The notes below the pieces were generated by a model. It did no database searches. It was not told the DNA's origin and saw nothing but the letters and a program-made list of their open reading frames with translations. The position numbers and the translations under genes were made by a program. From Plectrocnemia conspersa (Eukaryota > Arthropoda > Insecta > Trichoptera > Polycentropodidae), in contig VTFK01000573.1 in the NCBI GenBank assembly GCA_009617715.1, positions 48,529-112,528 of the forward strand: a DNA stretch of 64,000 bases, read 5' to 3'. This document shows positions 51,701 to 62,675 of this stretch, in pieces (position 1 is the stretch's first letter; the number at the start of each line of letters is the position of its first letter).

Positions 51701-53862
51701 CTGCTATGACCGAAGTTCATAGAATTAATTTGTAACAATATCAGAAAGGCCTTAGTATCGTAAATATTTTTACGATCATCTTAAAAACAGATGTGCATTC
51801 CCATTTTTGTGAAGATCTTTATATTGTTTTGAGCTGCAAATTAACTCATATTTAAAAACTGTAGAATTAGCAAATACAACTGTGTCATAATTTTTCTTTA
51901 TTAATTTCGGAACATGTGCATAATTTTTTCTCGCGTTTTTGAAACTATTAAGTTGCAACAAAATATAGTAAAAACGATCAGCTTGCAAGAATTTCTAAAT
52001 ATTTATAAGAATTTAAAAAAAATATATACAAGGTAGAGAATTTTAAGATTTGATAATGGTCTGAATATGCATGGCGAAATAAATGATAGTAAGTCTGGAA
52101 TTTTAGAGAAATACAAAAGCGCCCTATTTTCTCCCTGTGGTGCATATTTGTTAAATTGGGTCAATGCTGCAAAATTAATCAAGATGTGATATCATTTTTT
52201 GGACATACAGAAAGCTTATATTTTTTTTCTATCGCTCTGGGAAGTGTAGAGAATATATGTACGTACCATTATCACTTCAAAGTTTATCAAACAAAAGGTG
52301 GAAGTGAGAGAATCCAAGCTGTGAAACCGATTGTTAAAAGATGAATATATAATTAATTCCATTATCTCTTAATACAACGAAAGTTTTTAAAAAATGCTTC
52401 TTGTCTTACAAAGATTTGTTAATGACAATGTTTTGTCACAAAATTTTAGCGAGTAATAACATCAATGTTGTTATACAAAGTAAAGGAATATCTCTCGATG
52501 TTGAAATTGCTCTTATTAAAGATTTAGCCAAAGAGATGTGACTCTTGGGAAATTAATTTTCAAGAGACAAAACTAGTTTCTGATATTTTAGGGGAGAACA
52601 AAAGTCATGAAAATTGAACAGAAGGAAAAGTTGTTGAAAGCGAAGAACATTGTGAAAAAAAATTCGCTAAAACTTTTAAATTCAATTTTCGAGAAAAAAA
52701 GATTTTTCAGTGGATTAAGGAATTCAATGACACAAGAACGGCTCAATGACTCATCAATCTTGTGCATTGAAAATTATATAGGCAAGAAAAGAAATAAAAA
52801 AAATTAGATTTGTATGTACGTATTGCAAATATTTGCATTATCCCCGAGTACACGCTCCCACTTACCACGCCCCATATGTACTGTGTTATCTGGGAGTCTA
52901 ATGTTGAAAGTGTAATATTGAAAGGTTTGGAACATTGAGATAAATAAATCGTTTCTGGTACAAACCTTGAGACAGATTTTGTTTTTTGAAATGGATCCTG
53001 CGACATCTTCGAGAGGCGCGCTCAAAGTTGGGTTTACTTCAGAGAAAAAGTACGATTCAAAGTCGACTGGAACATTAGCCGCCTATAAATCAAAAGTCGT
53101 ATATTAGATTACCCTTAGCTTAATATGAAAATGACTCTTAACTGAATATTTGTCAATACCTTAAACACTTCTTGGACTGAATAGACGAGTTCCGGACCGA
53201 CTCCGTCTCCCGGAATCAACGTACATCTCGTTCTACCCTCTTTGGTTTTACCTTGCTGAAAACATTCAGTGAAAATAAAAGTCCACACTTCACAATTTAT
53301 ACATACGAGGGTAATTTATTAGGAAACGAATATACATATATTTGTTCGAAAGTTAGATGTTAATCATACAAGTTAGATTATTCGACATTCGGATAGACAC
53401 TACAAGCACAGTTCTTAATATCTTGGGGGTGGGGAAAAAGTAATATTAAACACGATGCACTAATCTGCAATTAATCATAATCATAATTATCACAAAACCC
53501 AACCAATTAACGTTGAAATTTGACGATAACATATTACCTTGTGATAACGCATCTATGATAAATACGGTGTAAAATAAACGATTACTACTTAAAAAATACT
53601 TATAAACGACAATATAATATTAATATTATTATAGACGAGAATTAGTGAGCTCACCGGGAAAACAGAGACGAGATCGCTTTGTATACCTACGTCTTTTTGG
53701 TTCAATACTACCGTGGAGTGAACGGACCTCTTGGTGAAATTTTGGGAACCCTGAAACGTAATAAGTCTAAATTGTAAGCAAATTATATTTTAGGAAATTA
53801 AGCTAATATAAAATAACAACCTGCAATAAGGTAAGTCGAAGGGCACGACCTGCTAATGCCAT
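48753..53862 (-). CDS. Idh3b: NAD-dependent isocitrate dehydrogenase, beta subunit, mitochondrial
   Basis: Nine exons on the - strand: 53821-53862, 53655-53750, 53160-53255, 52966-53082, 50001-50208, 49769-49932, 49493-49702, 48912-49048 and 48753-48846; 387 residues with no break. This subunit assembles with alpha and gamma to convert isocitrate to 2-oxoglutarate, CO2 and NADH in the TCA cycle. The N-terminus ([13 protein letters not shown]) is a likely mitochondrial presequence. Motifs: [23 protein letters not shown], the [10 protein letters not shown] loop, [19 protein letters not shown], and GARHTF...[12 protein letters not shown]. The last supports beta over gamma. Intron 4 is 2.7 kb because a decayed DNA transposon sits in it; a SINE-like head lies in the intron at 49.17 kb. 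Typical family length and complete. Confidence 0.93.
49164..49214 (+). repeat. tRNA-derived SINE-like head (A and B box words)
   Basis: AGTATAGTTTGTGAG (A-box-like) is followed about 20 bases later by GGGTTTAAATCCC (B-box-like), the layout of a RNA polymerase III promoter in tRNA-derived SINEs. The cloverleaf is incomplete, so this is not called a tRNA. It is located in an Idh3b intron. Confidence 0.5.
50585..52903. mobile_element. Decayed ~2.3-kb DNA transposon in Idh3b intron 4
   Basis: The left end CAGTAGACTCCCGGAGAACAC and the right end (reverse complement CATTAGACTCCCAGATAACAC) are imperfect inverted repeats. Inside, the + strand at 52060-52330 has broken frames resembling hAT (ZMYM1-type) transposase: [18 protein letters not shown] and [10 protein letters not shown]. 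Many stops and shifts. The termini also look pogo-like, so the superfamily is uncertain and nesting is possible. A clear target duplication is not visible. Confidence 0.6.
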
Positions 53863-54797
53863 TTTGATTGAAAACAGTAGAAGCTTCGATCAAGTACGTA
53901 ACAGCTGAGGGCTGCCAGTAATATTGCCACACTTTTATTTCGCGAGTGACACTTAGCTTCGAACGACGCTAAAATAGCTACTAAAAGAGCTAACGCAACA
54001 ATAAAATAACCATTACATTACTTTTAAACTATGGGTGCATCATTCATTAATAAATGGTAAATTTATGCTGTTCATTTATTCATCAAAGACGCGAGAAATT
54101 CTGAGAATATAGCAAACTTTGTAGAAAATTAAAAACTTTCCATCAAAAACGTCATTTAAGCAATTTTGGCAATTTGCCCAAAAAAATGTATGACGTTTAA
54201 TAAAATTCCATGATTTTTAATAAAATTCAAATATTAAAAAAATGATCACTGACTGGCCAAATTTCTCCCTCCCCCCTCCCCTCTCGAAAAATGCTGAAAT
54301 GATGTCCCTGATTCTATACCAGAGATTCTCGAAGAAAATCTATAAAAAAAAAGCAGTTTTTAAGCCATCCCGATAATATTTTTTAAAACATATACTTTCA
54401 GTGAAATCATATCGGAATACATTTTCATCGGTATATATATTTTTAACAGTGAAAACATAATTTCTCTGGTATGTGCTAGTAAAATTATATGCTTTCAACT
54501 TTTCCATGCGTAATCATTTTATACGTTTACATACTTATCATTATTTATTTATATGCGATGAATGTGTATTTCTTTGGTGAACTTATATTTACACTAGTGA
54601 AGTCCAAATACATTTGCACCAGTAGATATATATTTCTACTGGTGAAAATGTATTTGTATCTTTAGAAACTAAACCAGTCCGATTCAATTCAGTGAATGGA
54701 CACATTAAAAATATTGGGAAGGCTAGGAGACAGTCGATCATCCAACAATCCATTATCCCAAAAATTCGGAAGAAAGCTTTTAAAAATAGAAACAGAA
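53863..54797. other. Idh3b upstream region
   Basis: The first ~100 bases are the likely promoter, less AT-rich and lacking an obvious TATA box, as usual for housekeeping genes. A 22-base-arm hairpin lies at 54605-54657. No exon seen. Confidence 0.5.
54605..54657. repeat. Imperfect palindrome, ~22-base arms
   Basis: CACCAGTAGA and TCTACTGGTG are perfect inverted arms around TATATATT. They extend outward as CAAATACATTTG and AAAATGTATTTG with one mismatch. No T-run follows, so not a terminator. Possibly a foldback remnant. Confidence 0.7.
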
Positions 54798-55433
54798 GCC
54801 ACACACGCACGGATCTGCCTGCCGGATCTGTCCGAGATGGATGTGCGGCGGACAAATTCAACCAACAGTATCTGTCCGCCGTCTGTCCGTTGTCCGTACA
54901 CAAAACGAACGGGTTTGACATGGACACGCAGATCCGAGCATCCGAGTTTTGCTTGATGTCAAAACAATAATCAATTACATGGTTTACAATTAAAAATAAT
55001 TGTAAGCAATGTAATTGATCATTGTTTTGACGCCAATCGCCATTAGTTATTCTTCTAGTACTGTAGGGATAGGGTTTCATAATATGCTTGTTTAGTTGAA
55101 ATACAGAATCACCTAAAAACGCGTAAATCTGATGTCCGATAAGACTTGAGTCCGAGTTTGCGTGTGTGGCGAAGCTCGGACAGATCTGTTCGGGTGTTTG
55201 TCGGACAAATCCGTACGTGTGTGCTTAGCATAAATCGATACAGCCACCTCTCTGTCCACAATTAACTCGCCTGTCGTTAAGGTGATCAGATTTTGAACAT
55301 ATCAAAAAAGGACAAAAGGAGGACAAATTACTGCGGACAGACGGCAGACAGATCCATCTGTGGTTCTTAACACCACACACTGTTGGAATTGTCCGCCGGA
55401 CAAATCTGATGGCCAAACCCGTGCGTGTGTGGC
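54798..55433. mobile_element. GC-richer MITE with GCCACACACGCACGG termini
   Basis: The left end GCCACACACGCACGGATCTG and the right end (reverse complement GCCACACACGCACGGGTTTG) are inverted repeats. The interior repeats GTCCG and CGGACA words in both orientations, which explains the overlapping open frames on both strands. A partial end-like word also occurs near 55160-55220. About 636 bp, no transposase. Confidence 0.75.
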
Positions 55434-56629
55434 CAGCTATTTAGCAAGGGCTTTCAAAAAAACAGTTTTGTTTTTTTACTTGTTTTAATCATCTTCGTAA
55501 AATTAAGATATTTTTCACTAAGCTATTGTTTTAAATTTTTATTTAAAAAAATAAATATGTAAATAAATAATTGTTTTAAAATATGCAAGAAAACTAATTT
55601 CATTGCTTATAAATATAGTATTAATGATAAAATAACCTGAAATAAAAAATGGCAAATAAGAAAAAATGTATTTTTTATATCTGAGAATATAGATGCGCAA
55701 AGTTTTTTATTTTAGCTTTCATAGTATGTGTATGTGCAAAAAAATGATAAATTATAAAAAATTAAAATAAAATACATATAAAATATAATGGACAGAAATA
55801 AATTTATTGACAAGAAATATTATTACAATATTATTTTACACATAGTCAAAATTTAGAGGAAATATATTCAAAATATTATAATATAAAAATATATAAAAAG
55901 TACTACGAACAATCAAACGATATTAAAATTAGAAATTAAAAAGATATGTATTTCTGTTGATTTCTTTTTTATAAAACTGATATCTAAAACAGAAACACAA
56001 CATCCAAGCGCTAAATGAAATTTGTGACTTCTTTTTTAACTAGAAAAAGACGATGTAATATTGTATGAATGTGTTTTTAAATTTATAATTCAGTATTTCT
56101 AATCTCCAACATAATTAAAAAGGTACTTGACGGCAGCAGAATATTGATTATTTAAATATTTACTTGAACCAATTGATTATTTGTTCGGTTTTGGCCGAAC
56201 CTTTCACTAAAAAAGATGACCTGAAGAAACCGTTTTTGGAACGGATTTTGATTAAAAAATCTGTATTCTTTATTTAATTAAAAAATAATCGTAGAGCACG
56301 GTTAATCGAGTAAAAAAAGCAGGTTTTTAATAAATGACCAAAAAAACGGATAATCGGTTTTAACCGGTTTGGGTGCTCTAGTATTTAGCTAAGTCGCTTA
56401 CGTATATTTTAATAACAGTTTTAAAATGGCAGTATTTTGAATAATATGTAAACGCAGACGTGCGAAAATGGTCGTTCGCGTTATAAAAGAACAAGTTTTT
56501 TTATTACATGTACGCTCACCAAGCAATTTTAGATTTTTTTTAGCAACATTGAAAGTTTTTGAAGGAAATAATCTGCATTAATTTTTATTTTCGCCGCCCC
56601 AAAAGACCGCCTATGCAGCCTGCCCCTGA
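55434..56629. other. AT-rich intergenic
   Basis: No coding exon. At 56180-56390 there are repeated CGGTTTTGGCCGAACC and AACCGGTTT-type words, possibly a degenerate small element. Confidence 0.45.
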
Positions 56630-56865
56630 CTGAATTACACATAAATATGTGATGTGCTTTTTCTACAAAAGTATTACTGGCCTCTCATCATCATCAGCGC
56701 GTTGTGGTCCTTCTGTACCTCTACTCTCTCTTTAATTTAGCAATTTTGTTGAGTAAAGTCACTGCTAGAGGTAACAATCAGCAACAGCAATTATTATATT
56801 TGCAAATATAGTACAAAAAAATATAAAAATAAAATTATATTTTAAATCTAGATTTACTTTTGAAG

Positions 56866-57778
56866 TTATCTTGAATGTCTTTTCAAGAAAAATGTTTTTA
56901 ACATGATTTTGCCTTTCGTTATGATAATAACACAGACTTTGTAGTAATTTTTTACCGGAAGAGTTGTAAAAGTTATAGTGATGCTGTTAGCATACTTCTG
57001 AGTGTATTTTACCTCTGCATCAGGATCCTCAATTAACTGGTTAGCTAGTACGACATAGTTAGCTTCATTAGAGCTCATTGGATGCTTTTTCATATGATAC
57101 ACTGCCGACTCTTTCGATCCAAAGCGTATGCTCCTATTATTTGCCTGTTTTCTAACAAGCCAAATGATCTCATCCTGATTCAAATCAGTGTCAATTATAG
57201 AATGCGGAAACTTTTCATCGTCGTCGTAGGCCATATGATTATCTTCAACAGTTCGTAAAGCTTGATTAAAACTGGTTTTCACGTTTTCTTTCGTCATACT
57301 ATTGAGAGCATTTTCCGCTAATAATTTAAAATATAGAAAACATATTTTTTTATTTTGTAAATCAATAATATTTACTTTTTATTAAATAACTAATATACAC
57401 AACATACCTGCTTCCTTGAAACTCAATCTTTGATCATTACACAGTTGAGTATCTCTTGCCATATCGAAACTGTAGGCGAAATAGTTCAAATATGGACAGA
57501 ATTTTGTTATGCTCGTCGGATCCATAAATTTCACAAATTCTACTGCCTTTTTCATAAAGCCTGGATTATAAGTATCGTAAGTCAGCATTTTGTTTCGCAC
57601 CTACTTGTACAAAAAAATTAAGTAAAACCTATTAGTAAGTAAGATAAACCTGCCGTCGACAGTACCTTATCAATGCGATCTAATTCAATGGCTGTAAGTT
57701 GATCGGCGTCAATTTTCTTGATTCGTAAATTCCTAAACCATGTAGGTGTGTCAACACATTTATTTTGTTGTGAATTAG
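56866..57778 (-). CDS. Unknown gene, 3 visible exons; C-terminal Lys-His-rich domain
   Basis: Exons on the - strand: 57666-57778 (starts mid-codon), 57408-57600 and 56866-57317, ending in a stop. Together they give about 252 residues in one frame with canonical GT-AG sites. The first exon, presumably with start codon and any signal peptide, is not found; a transposase relic begins 60 bases upstream. The middle is helical and charged. The C-terminal ~110 residues contain FGSKESAVYHMKKHPMSS, a conserved Y-V-x-L-A-N helix, a beta-rich stretch and a final GKIMLKTFF. The order K/H..KKH, then helix with Tyr and Ala, then strands ending G-x-I-x-x-x-F-F loosely resembles BECR-fold (Barnase-EndoU-like) RNase domains of bacterial polymorphic toxins. 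That is inference only. A second, broken copy with its 3' flank lies at 62.98 kb. Confidence 0.65.
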
Positions 57779-57935
57779 CTAAATAAAATAAATAGAATTA
57801 TTATATCAAGAATTTTATAATACAGGATGATTCAATTCGAGTTTCCTATGCTGGGAGCACTGTAAAACAGACAGCTGTCAATAATCACGCGTGTTCAAAA
57901 TGTCAAATGTTATTTTGCAATAATACATTTACTAA

Positions 57936-58565
57936 ATGGATCGCTCAACTACCGCTCAACGCGTTAAAATTATAGAATTGTTCTACATAAATAACAATTC
58001 TGTACGAAATACGTATCGAAATTTATGAGATGATTATAGTTAATTTCATCGTCCTACTGAGCGAATAATTAGCAACGTAGTGAAAAAATTTGAAAAGACT
58101 GGAAGCGTTGGAGATAAAGTAAGGCTTGTGCATCATCGTGGCACCCGTTCAGCCAAAAATATTGCTGCTGTAAGTGAAAGTGTGACCGAAGACCCGGAAT
58201 AGTCTTATGGCTCCCTTTGGCGCATTTTGCATCTACACTCGTATAAAAATGATATATCACAAGAACTGACGCCCAGAGACCACGGATAGCGAATAACTTA
58301 CGCAGATTGGGTGTTAGAGCAGCAGAAAGTTAGTTCTGATTTTTAAAAGAAAATATTCTTCTCTAACGAGGCACATTTAAACCTCTTTGGGTATGTCAAT
58401 AAGCAAAATTGTTGCATATGGGGCGGGAAAATCCTCATTTGATTCCCGGGAGACCCCAAAAATGTATGTTTGGTGCGCATTATGGTCAGGCGGCGTCATT
58501 GGGCCTTTTTTTTTTAAAAACGATGAAGGTCGGACTAAAAAAGTCAGTGGTGGGCGGTATGATTC
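57936..58565 (+). pseudogene. Decayed mariner-type transposase (DUF4817-like N-terminus plus DDE part)
   Basis: Starts MDRSTTAQRVKIIELFY, the insect helix-turn-helix form, then RTIS-like DNA-binding text (PTERIISNVVKKFEKTGS), AVSESV, GSLWRILHLHSYK, a DDE-domain segment (FFSNEAHFNLFGYVNKQN) and GGVIGPFFFKNDEG. At least four in-frame stops and several indels, and the C-terminus is missing. The catalytic Asp position in F-S-N-E reads Asn where active relatives have Asp. Confidence 0.85.
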
Positions 58566-59784
58566 GAATTTGAATTTGCCTAGAAAAAAAGCATGTCATT
58601 TAATGAAATACCATGAATCTCATTTTTTTATATTCTATTTTAAAATTAAAACAATACATAAAAAATTCGAAGAACCCTTTTTAAAAAAAAGTGTTGAAAC
58701 TGAAGTTGGATCACCTTTTAAGAAATATTTTGTGCGAACCTAGGTGGACGGTGGAGCTCAGCAGCACAAGGGCTAGCGCTAGCTGAAACACGAGCAGCGA
58801 CATTTCTGAGATGCTTCGAACGGATGGCGGAAAAGGATCAAAAATGACGATGCCTCTTTTAGCACAGACGGCTGCAGTTCGTGAAAGCTAAACACACGCT
58901 CTCGACTCTAGCCAGACCACACGCGTCGCTCACTTAAATAGTGGCCATAATTTCCCTGATTGTGCAGGGCTGCGAAACTCACCAGCGACCCGTACGACCC
59001 GCGTGCCCTCGCTTATCGGCCAGCTATCAGCGATGGCGACCAATACGCGACACCCGAGCGACGCACGGTGGGGTATTTACCCGATCTGGGCGGCCAAAAG
59101 TCGATTATGAAAACTTTAATGCAAGTAAAAACAAAGGGAGAAGTATAGGGGCGTCGAGAAGCAAAAAGAATATGCTATCGATGTTTGCTTCAAACATTTA
59201 TCAACTTGATCATACATACATCGTTTCAATCTATAAGACAGTATCTTACAAGGACATTGATTGCATCTATGCATTTCCTACTTAACAGATCCAATGCGCA
59301 GTAGCTGCAATTTATATATGATATGCCAAGGTTACTATACAACGAATACACACATGAGAGTTTTAAATTGTTTTTACAATAACTTTGCCACTCAATTGAA
59401 GTCCGTGAAATGGCAGTCAATTGAAGTCCGTGTACCTAAGAATCACTTTCATGGAAAGAAGGAAAAGACGTGCCTGAAAAAAATCATCATCCATTGCATC
59501 AACTCAAATTGCTATAAATATCAATGCAGAAAAGAGACACCTATTTTTTCTCTAAAAGAGAAAATGATATCATTATCTCATTCTCGGATGACCTAGGGCA
59601 GTGGTGATGTTAGGGCACGTTAATTTTAATACATCTGATATTGAAAATATATCCCAGAAATATACATAGAAAATGTGACACCAGCATTATGCACAAACAA
59701 AGCAGGGGCTTGAACCCGACTTATTTAATTAGGGGTTATTTGCAGGCTGTATAGCCGCATAGAAATCAATGCAGAAGTTGCCTG
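58566..59784. other. Unassigned region with GC-rich patch
   Basis: Positions 58740-59130 are strongly GC-richer than the neighbourhood and carry overlapping open frames on the + strand (e.g. 58941-59285). None has recognisable domains and it does not match rRNA genes. It could be an inserted element. The first exon of the 57-kb gene may lie here or further right but was not identified. Confidence 0.35.
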
Positions 59785-62285
59785 CAGGGGCGTATATTCA
59801 GGGTGTGCTAGGTGTGCGGCGCACACCCGCAAAACCATCTAAAATATAAATTTAGAAATTTAGAAAATTTAGGGCATAAAGCGACATCATTTTGCATACA
59901 GTAGTATGCAAAATTATAAAATTTTAATATGCAGTGTATAGTATGCATTGGTATTTGTCATTCGCTCTGAAAGTTTCCGCGCGACCGACACGCTATGTAT
60001 TACACATGTGGCGCACCGACCTTGAGTGCGGCGGCTGACTAAAGTAAATTGTTCCGAGATTTAACGGCTAAAGTCGATCTGTCATTGGCAGCGCTCAGTA
60101 GTAAAATTGGTCTCGAATTTGGTGCACGTACTTCAAAAAACTCTTTTGCGTCCGTCGCTGCTTTTTTTTTATTAAATTATATCACAATAACAGTTCACTC
60201 ATTTTTTTATATTTTGGCGTAAAATAGTTTATTATCTTATTTACATATGATCAATATTTAATTTTCTATTCTAGATTATATATTTTTATTTACCCCAATA
60301 ATGATGAAGAATACTGTTGAAGATATTTTGAATAATCCATTTTCAAAAAGATGTTATGAAATTAAATTGAAGATAATCAAAATTGGCAAACCACGTCCAC
60401 CTCTTCCTAATTTATTTATGAAGCATAAAGACAATAAATGTGAATATATTAGACATTTTTCATTTTCATCATATGAACGAACTGACTGGTTAACAGGCTG
60501 CGAACTTCGATTTAGATTGTTCTGTTGGCCATGTTTATTGTTTTCCAAAGAAAGAAGCGTGTGGAATAAAAGTGGATTTGCTGACCTTAGTCATCTGATA
60601 ACGGCACTGAAAAAACACAAAGGAGTGCAGTCACACGTTCAATCATTTTTTTCTCTCAAAATGTTTGGAAAACAACGAATTGAAGTCATGATTGACGCTC
60701 AACGTAAAGCTAATATAAGTCAACATAATGAACAAGTTCATAAAAATAGAGAAATATTAAAAGGAATGATTGACGTAGTAGTATATCTAGGAAAACAAGA
60801 ACAACCTTTTCGAGGCCACGATGAGTCCTGTAATTCACTAAACAAAGGAAATTACTTTGAATTTTTAAATGCACTTCGAGAATACGATTCTGTTTTGGAT
60901 ACTCATTTAAATACTGCAACGGTGTTTCGTGGTACTTCCCCATCCATACAGAATGACATGATTGAAGCAATTGGTGATGTTATTAAAGATCATATTAAGG
61001 AAGAAGTAAATTCAGCAAATTTGTCGCTATTATTCTTGACGAAACTTCAGATATAATGACGAACTCACAGCCTCGACAGTTTTGCGTTTTGTTTATGAAG
61101 GTAAAGTTTGAGAGCGGTTTATTGGCTTTACAGACGTTAGCTCTGATAAAAACAGCCGATGGCTATTATTTGCATACGTTGTAAATATAATTGAAGAATT
61201 TCAAATTCAAGAAAAATTAGTTGGACAGGACTTATGATGGTAAGGAGGTAATGAGTGGGCATATTAATGGTTTGCAAAGCCAAAGCACTCGAAGTTTATC
61301 CATTGGCCATTTTACACATTGCTATGCTCATATACGTTGAATTTAACATTACAACAAGGATTTTCCAATATAAAATTTTTAAAATCATTCTTTCAAACTT
61401 TAAATGGATTTGTCTGCATTCATTTTTCGAAATCTTCAAACGAATAAATGCTTTACAAGAGTTTGTAGCTAGAAGACTTCCTTCTGTTACACCTACAAGA
61501 TGGAATTACACATCACGGTTAAGTAAAACAGTGCAAAATACAGAAATGAATTTACGACTTTTTTTGAGACGTCGTGAAAAATTGTGAACTATGGGGACCC
61601 TGACACTGTAATAAAAAAAAAACACGAGGTTTTCTTTAGCTTTGGAAGATTTTTTGAAACAAAGAAAACTTCTCCACATATTTTCAAACTATTTTGGAAA
61701 AACTGATGTATTATTCAACATTTTACAATCCAAATCTTTTGACATATTATATTGCTGTAAGAAAGTTACCGATATTTTGCAACAACTCAGACATAAACAG
61801 GAAAATAATTATGAAACAATCTTTATCATTTGCTTGAATTTGCAGAGAAATCTGTTCATGAGCTTGTACAATTTATTAACACAAATGATCTTGAGTCAGG
61901 TTTTCAGGAAATAGATAAATTAGGCAAACTAATATCAACTCTTCCAATCAGTACTGCTTCAGCAGAACGTTCATTTTCTGCTCTGATATTAAAAAGTAGA
62001 GCACTTTTTATGACAGCGTGATAGAAAAATTTATGATCAAAGAAAGAAGATTAGATTTTATATATAAATAATTATAATTTTGTGTTTATTGGAAATTTTA
62101 TATTTTTATATAATAATATTTTAGATTAGGTTTGATGTTTATTTATTTATTTATATATGGGAAAAAGCTGTAAGGCAGTTTAGGCATGCCAAAACCTCGG
62201 CTAATAAAAATGAAAAAATGTAGGTTTTTTTTATTTTTTATAGCACACCCAATATTAACACCCACCGTACGCAACTGGTTGCCTG
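59777..62285 (+). mobile_element. hAT transposon, 2493 bp, with perfect 8-bp target duplication
   Basis: The element spans 59785-62277 and is flanked by exact GTTGCCTG at 59777-59784 and 62278-62285. The left end CAGGGGCGTATATTCAGGGT and the right end (TAGCACACCC ... TACGCAACTG) are imperfect inverted repeats. An internal + strand transposase (60301-62021) confirms the hAT superfamily. The exact duplication implies fairly recent insertion, between the two copies of the unknown gene. Confidence 0.9.
60301..62021 (+). pseudogene. hAT transposase, TTF zinc-finger/ZMYM1-like, broken
   Basis: The first 251 codons (60301-61056) carry the TTF-type zinc-finger region: RHFSFSSYERTDWLTGC, then FCWPCLLFSKE, then HKGVQSHVQS. 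After frameshifts near 61040 the catalytic domain continues in pieces: DETSDI, RFVYEGK, FTDVSSDKN, HINGLQ, TPTRWNYTSRL. The C-terminal hAT dimerisation signature STLPISTASAERSFSAL ends at 61980. At least four frame changes separate the blocks, so no full-length protein can be made. It encodes a cut-and-paste transposase of the group also found as host ZMYM1-like proteins. Confidence 0.88.
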
Positions 62286-62675
62286 TCGTCAACACAAGAA
62301 AATCTTTTTTTCGAGTCCTTGAACGAGCTCACTCTCTCCTCGGGCGCTTTGCAACCAATATTGAAAAATTACTCGAATAAACAGCTACTCTTAAATCAAA
62401 TCCCATTCGATTCGGCTTTCAAAATCGATGCTGGTGAATCAACTGGCAAGACTTGTTAAGAAGCTAAATTTTGGCATGGCATAGCATTTAAACCTTTAGA
62501 AAAAATTTCAACAATAGTAATCTGGATTGTCGATATTGAATATACAAAAGGCGGAATAGTGTTGAATACTTTTTTTGCATTTCAAGACACTCAATATATT
62601 TAATGTTAGATTTGTTATTATAAGCAAAATATAAATGAAACATTGTTTATGAATTAATAAAACATTAAAAGGTAA
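62286..62675. other. Spacer after the hAT element
   Basis: Sequence originally adjacent to 59776. No exon recognised. Confidence 0.45.

Noticed and set aside
54589..55416. Several 60-160-codon open frames on both strands
   Set aside because: Located in the GTCCG-rich MITE; frames on opposite strands overlap and match repeated words.
58941..59285. 114-codon open frame in the GC-rich block as a gene
   Set aside because: No domain, no splice support, low stop density expected from GC composition alone.
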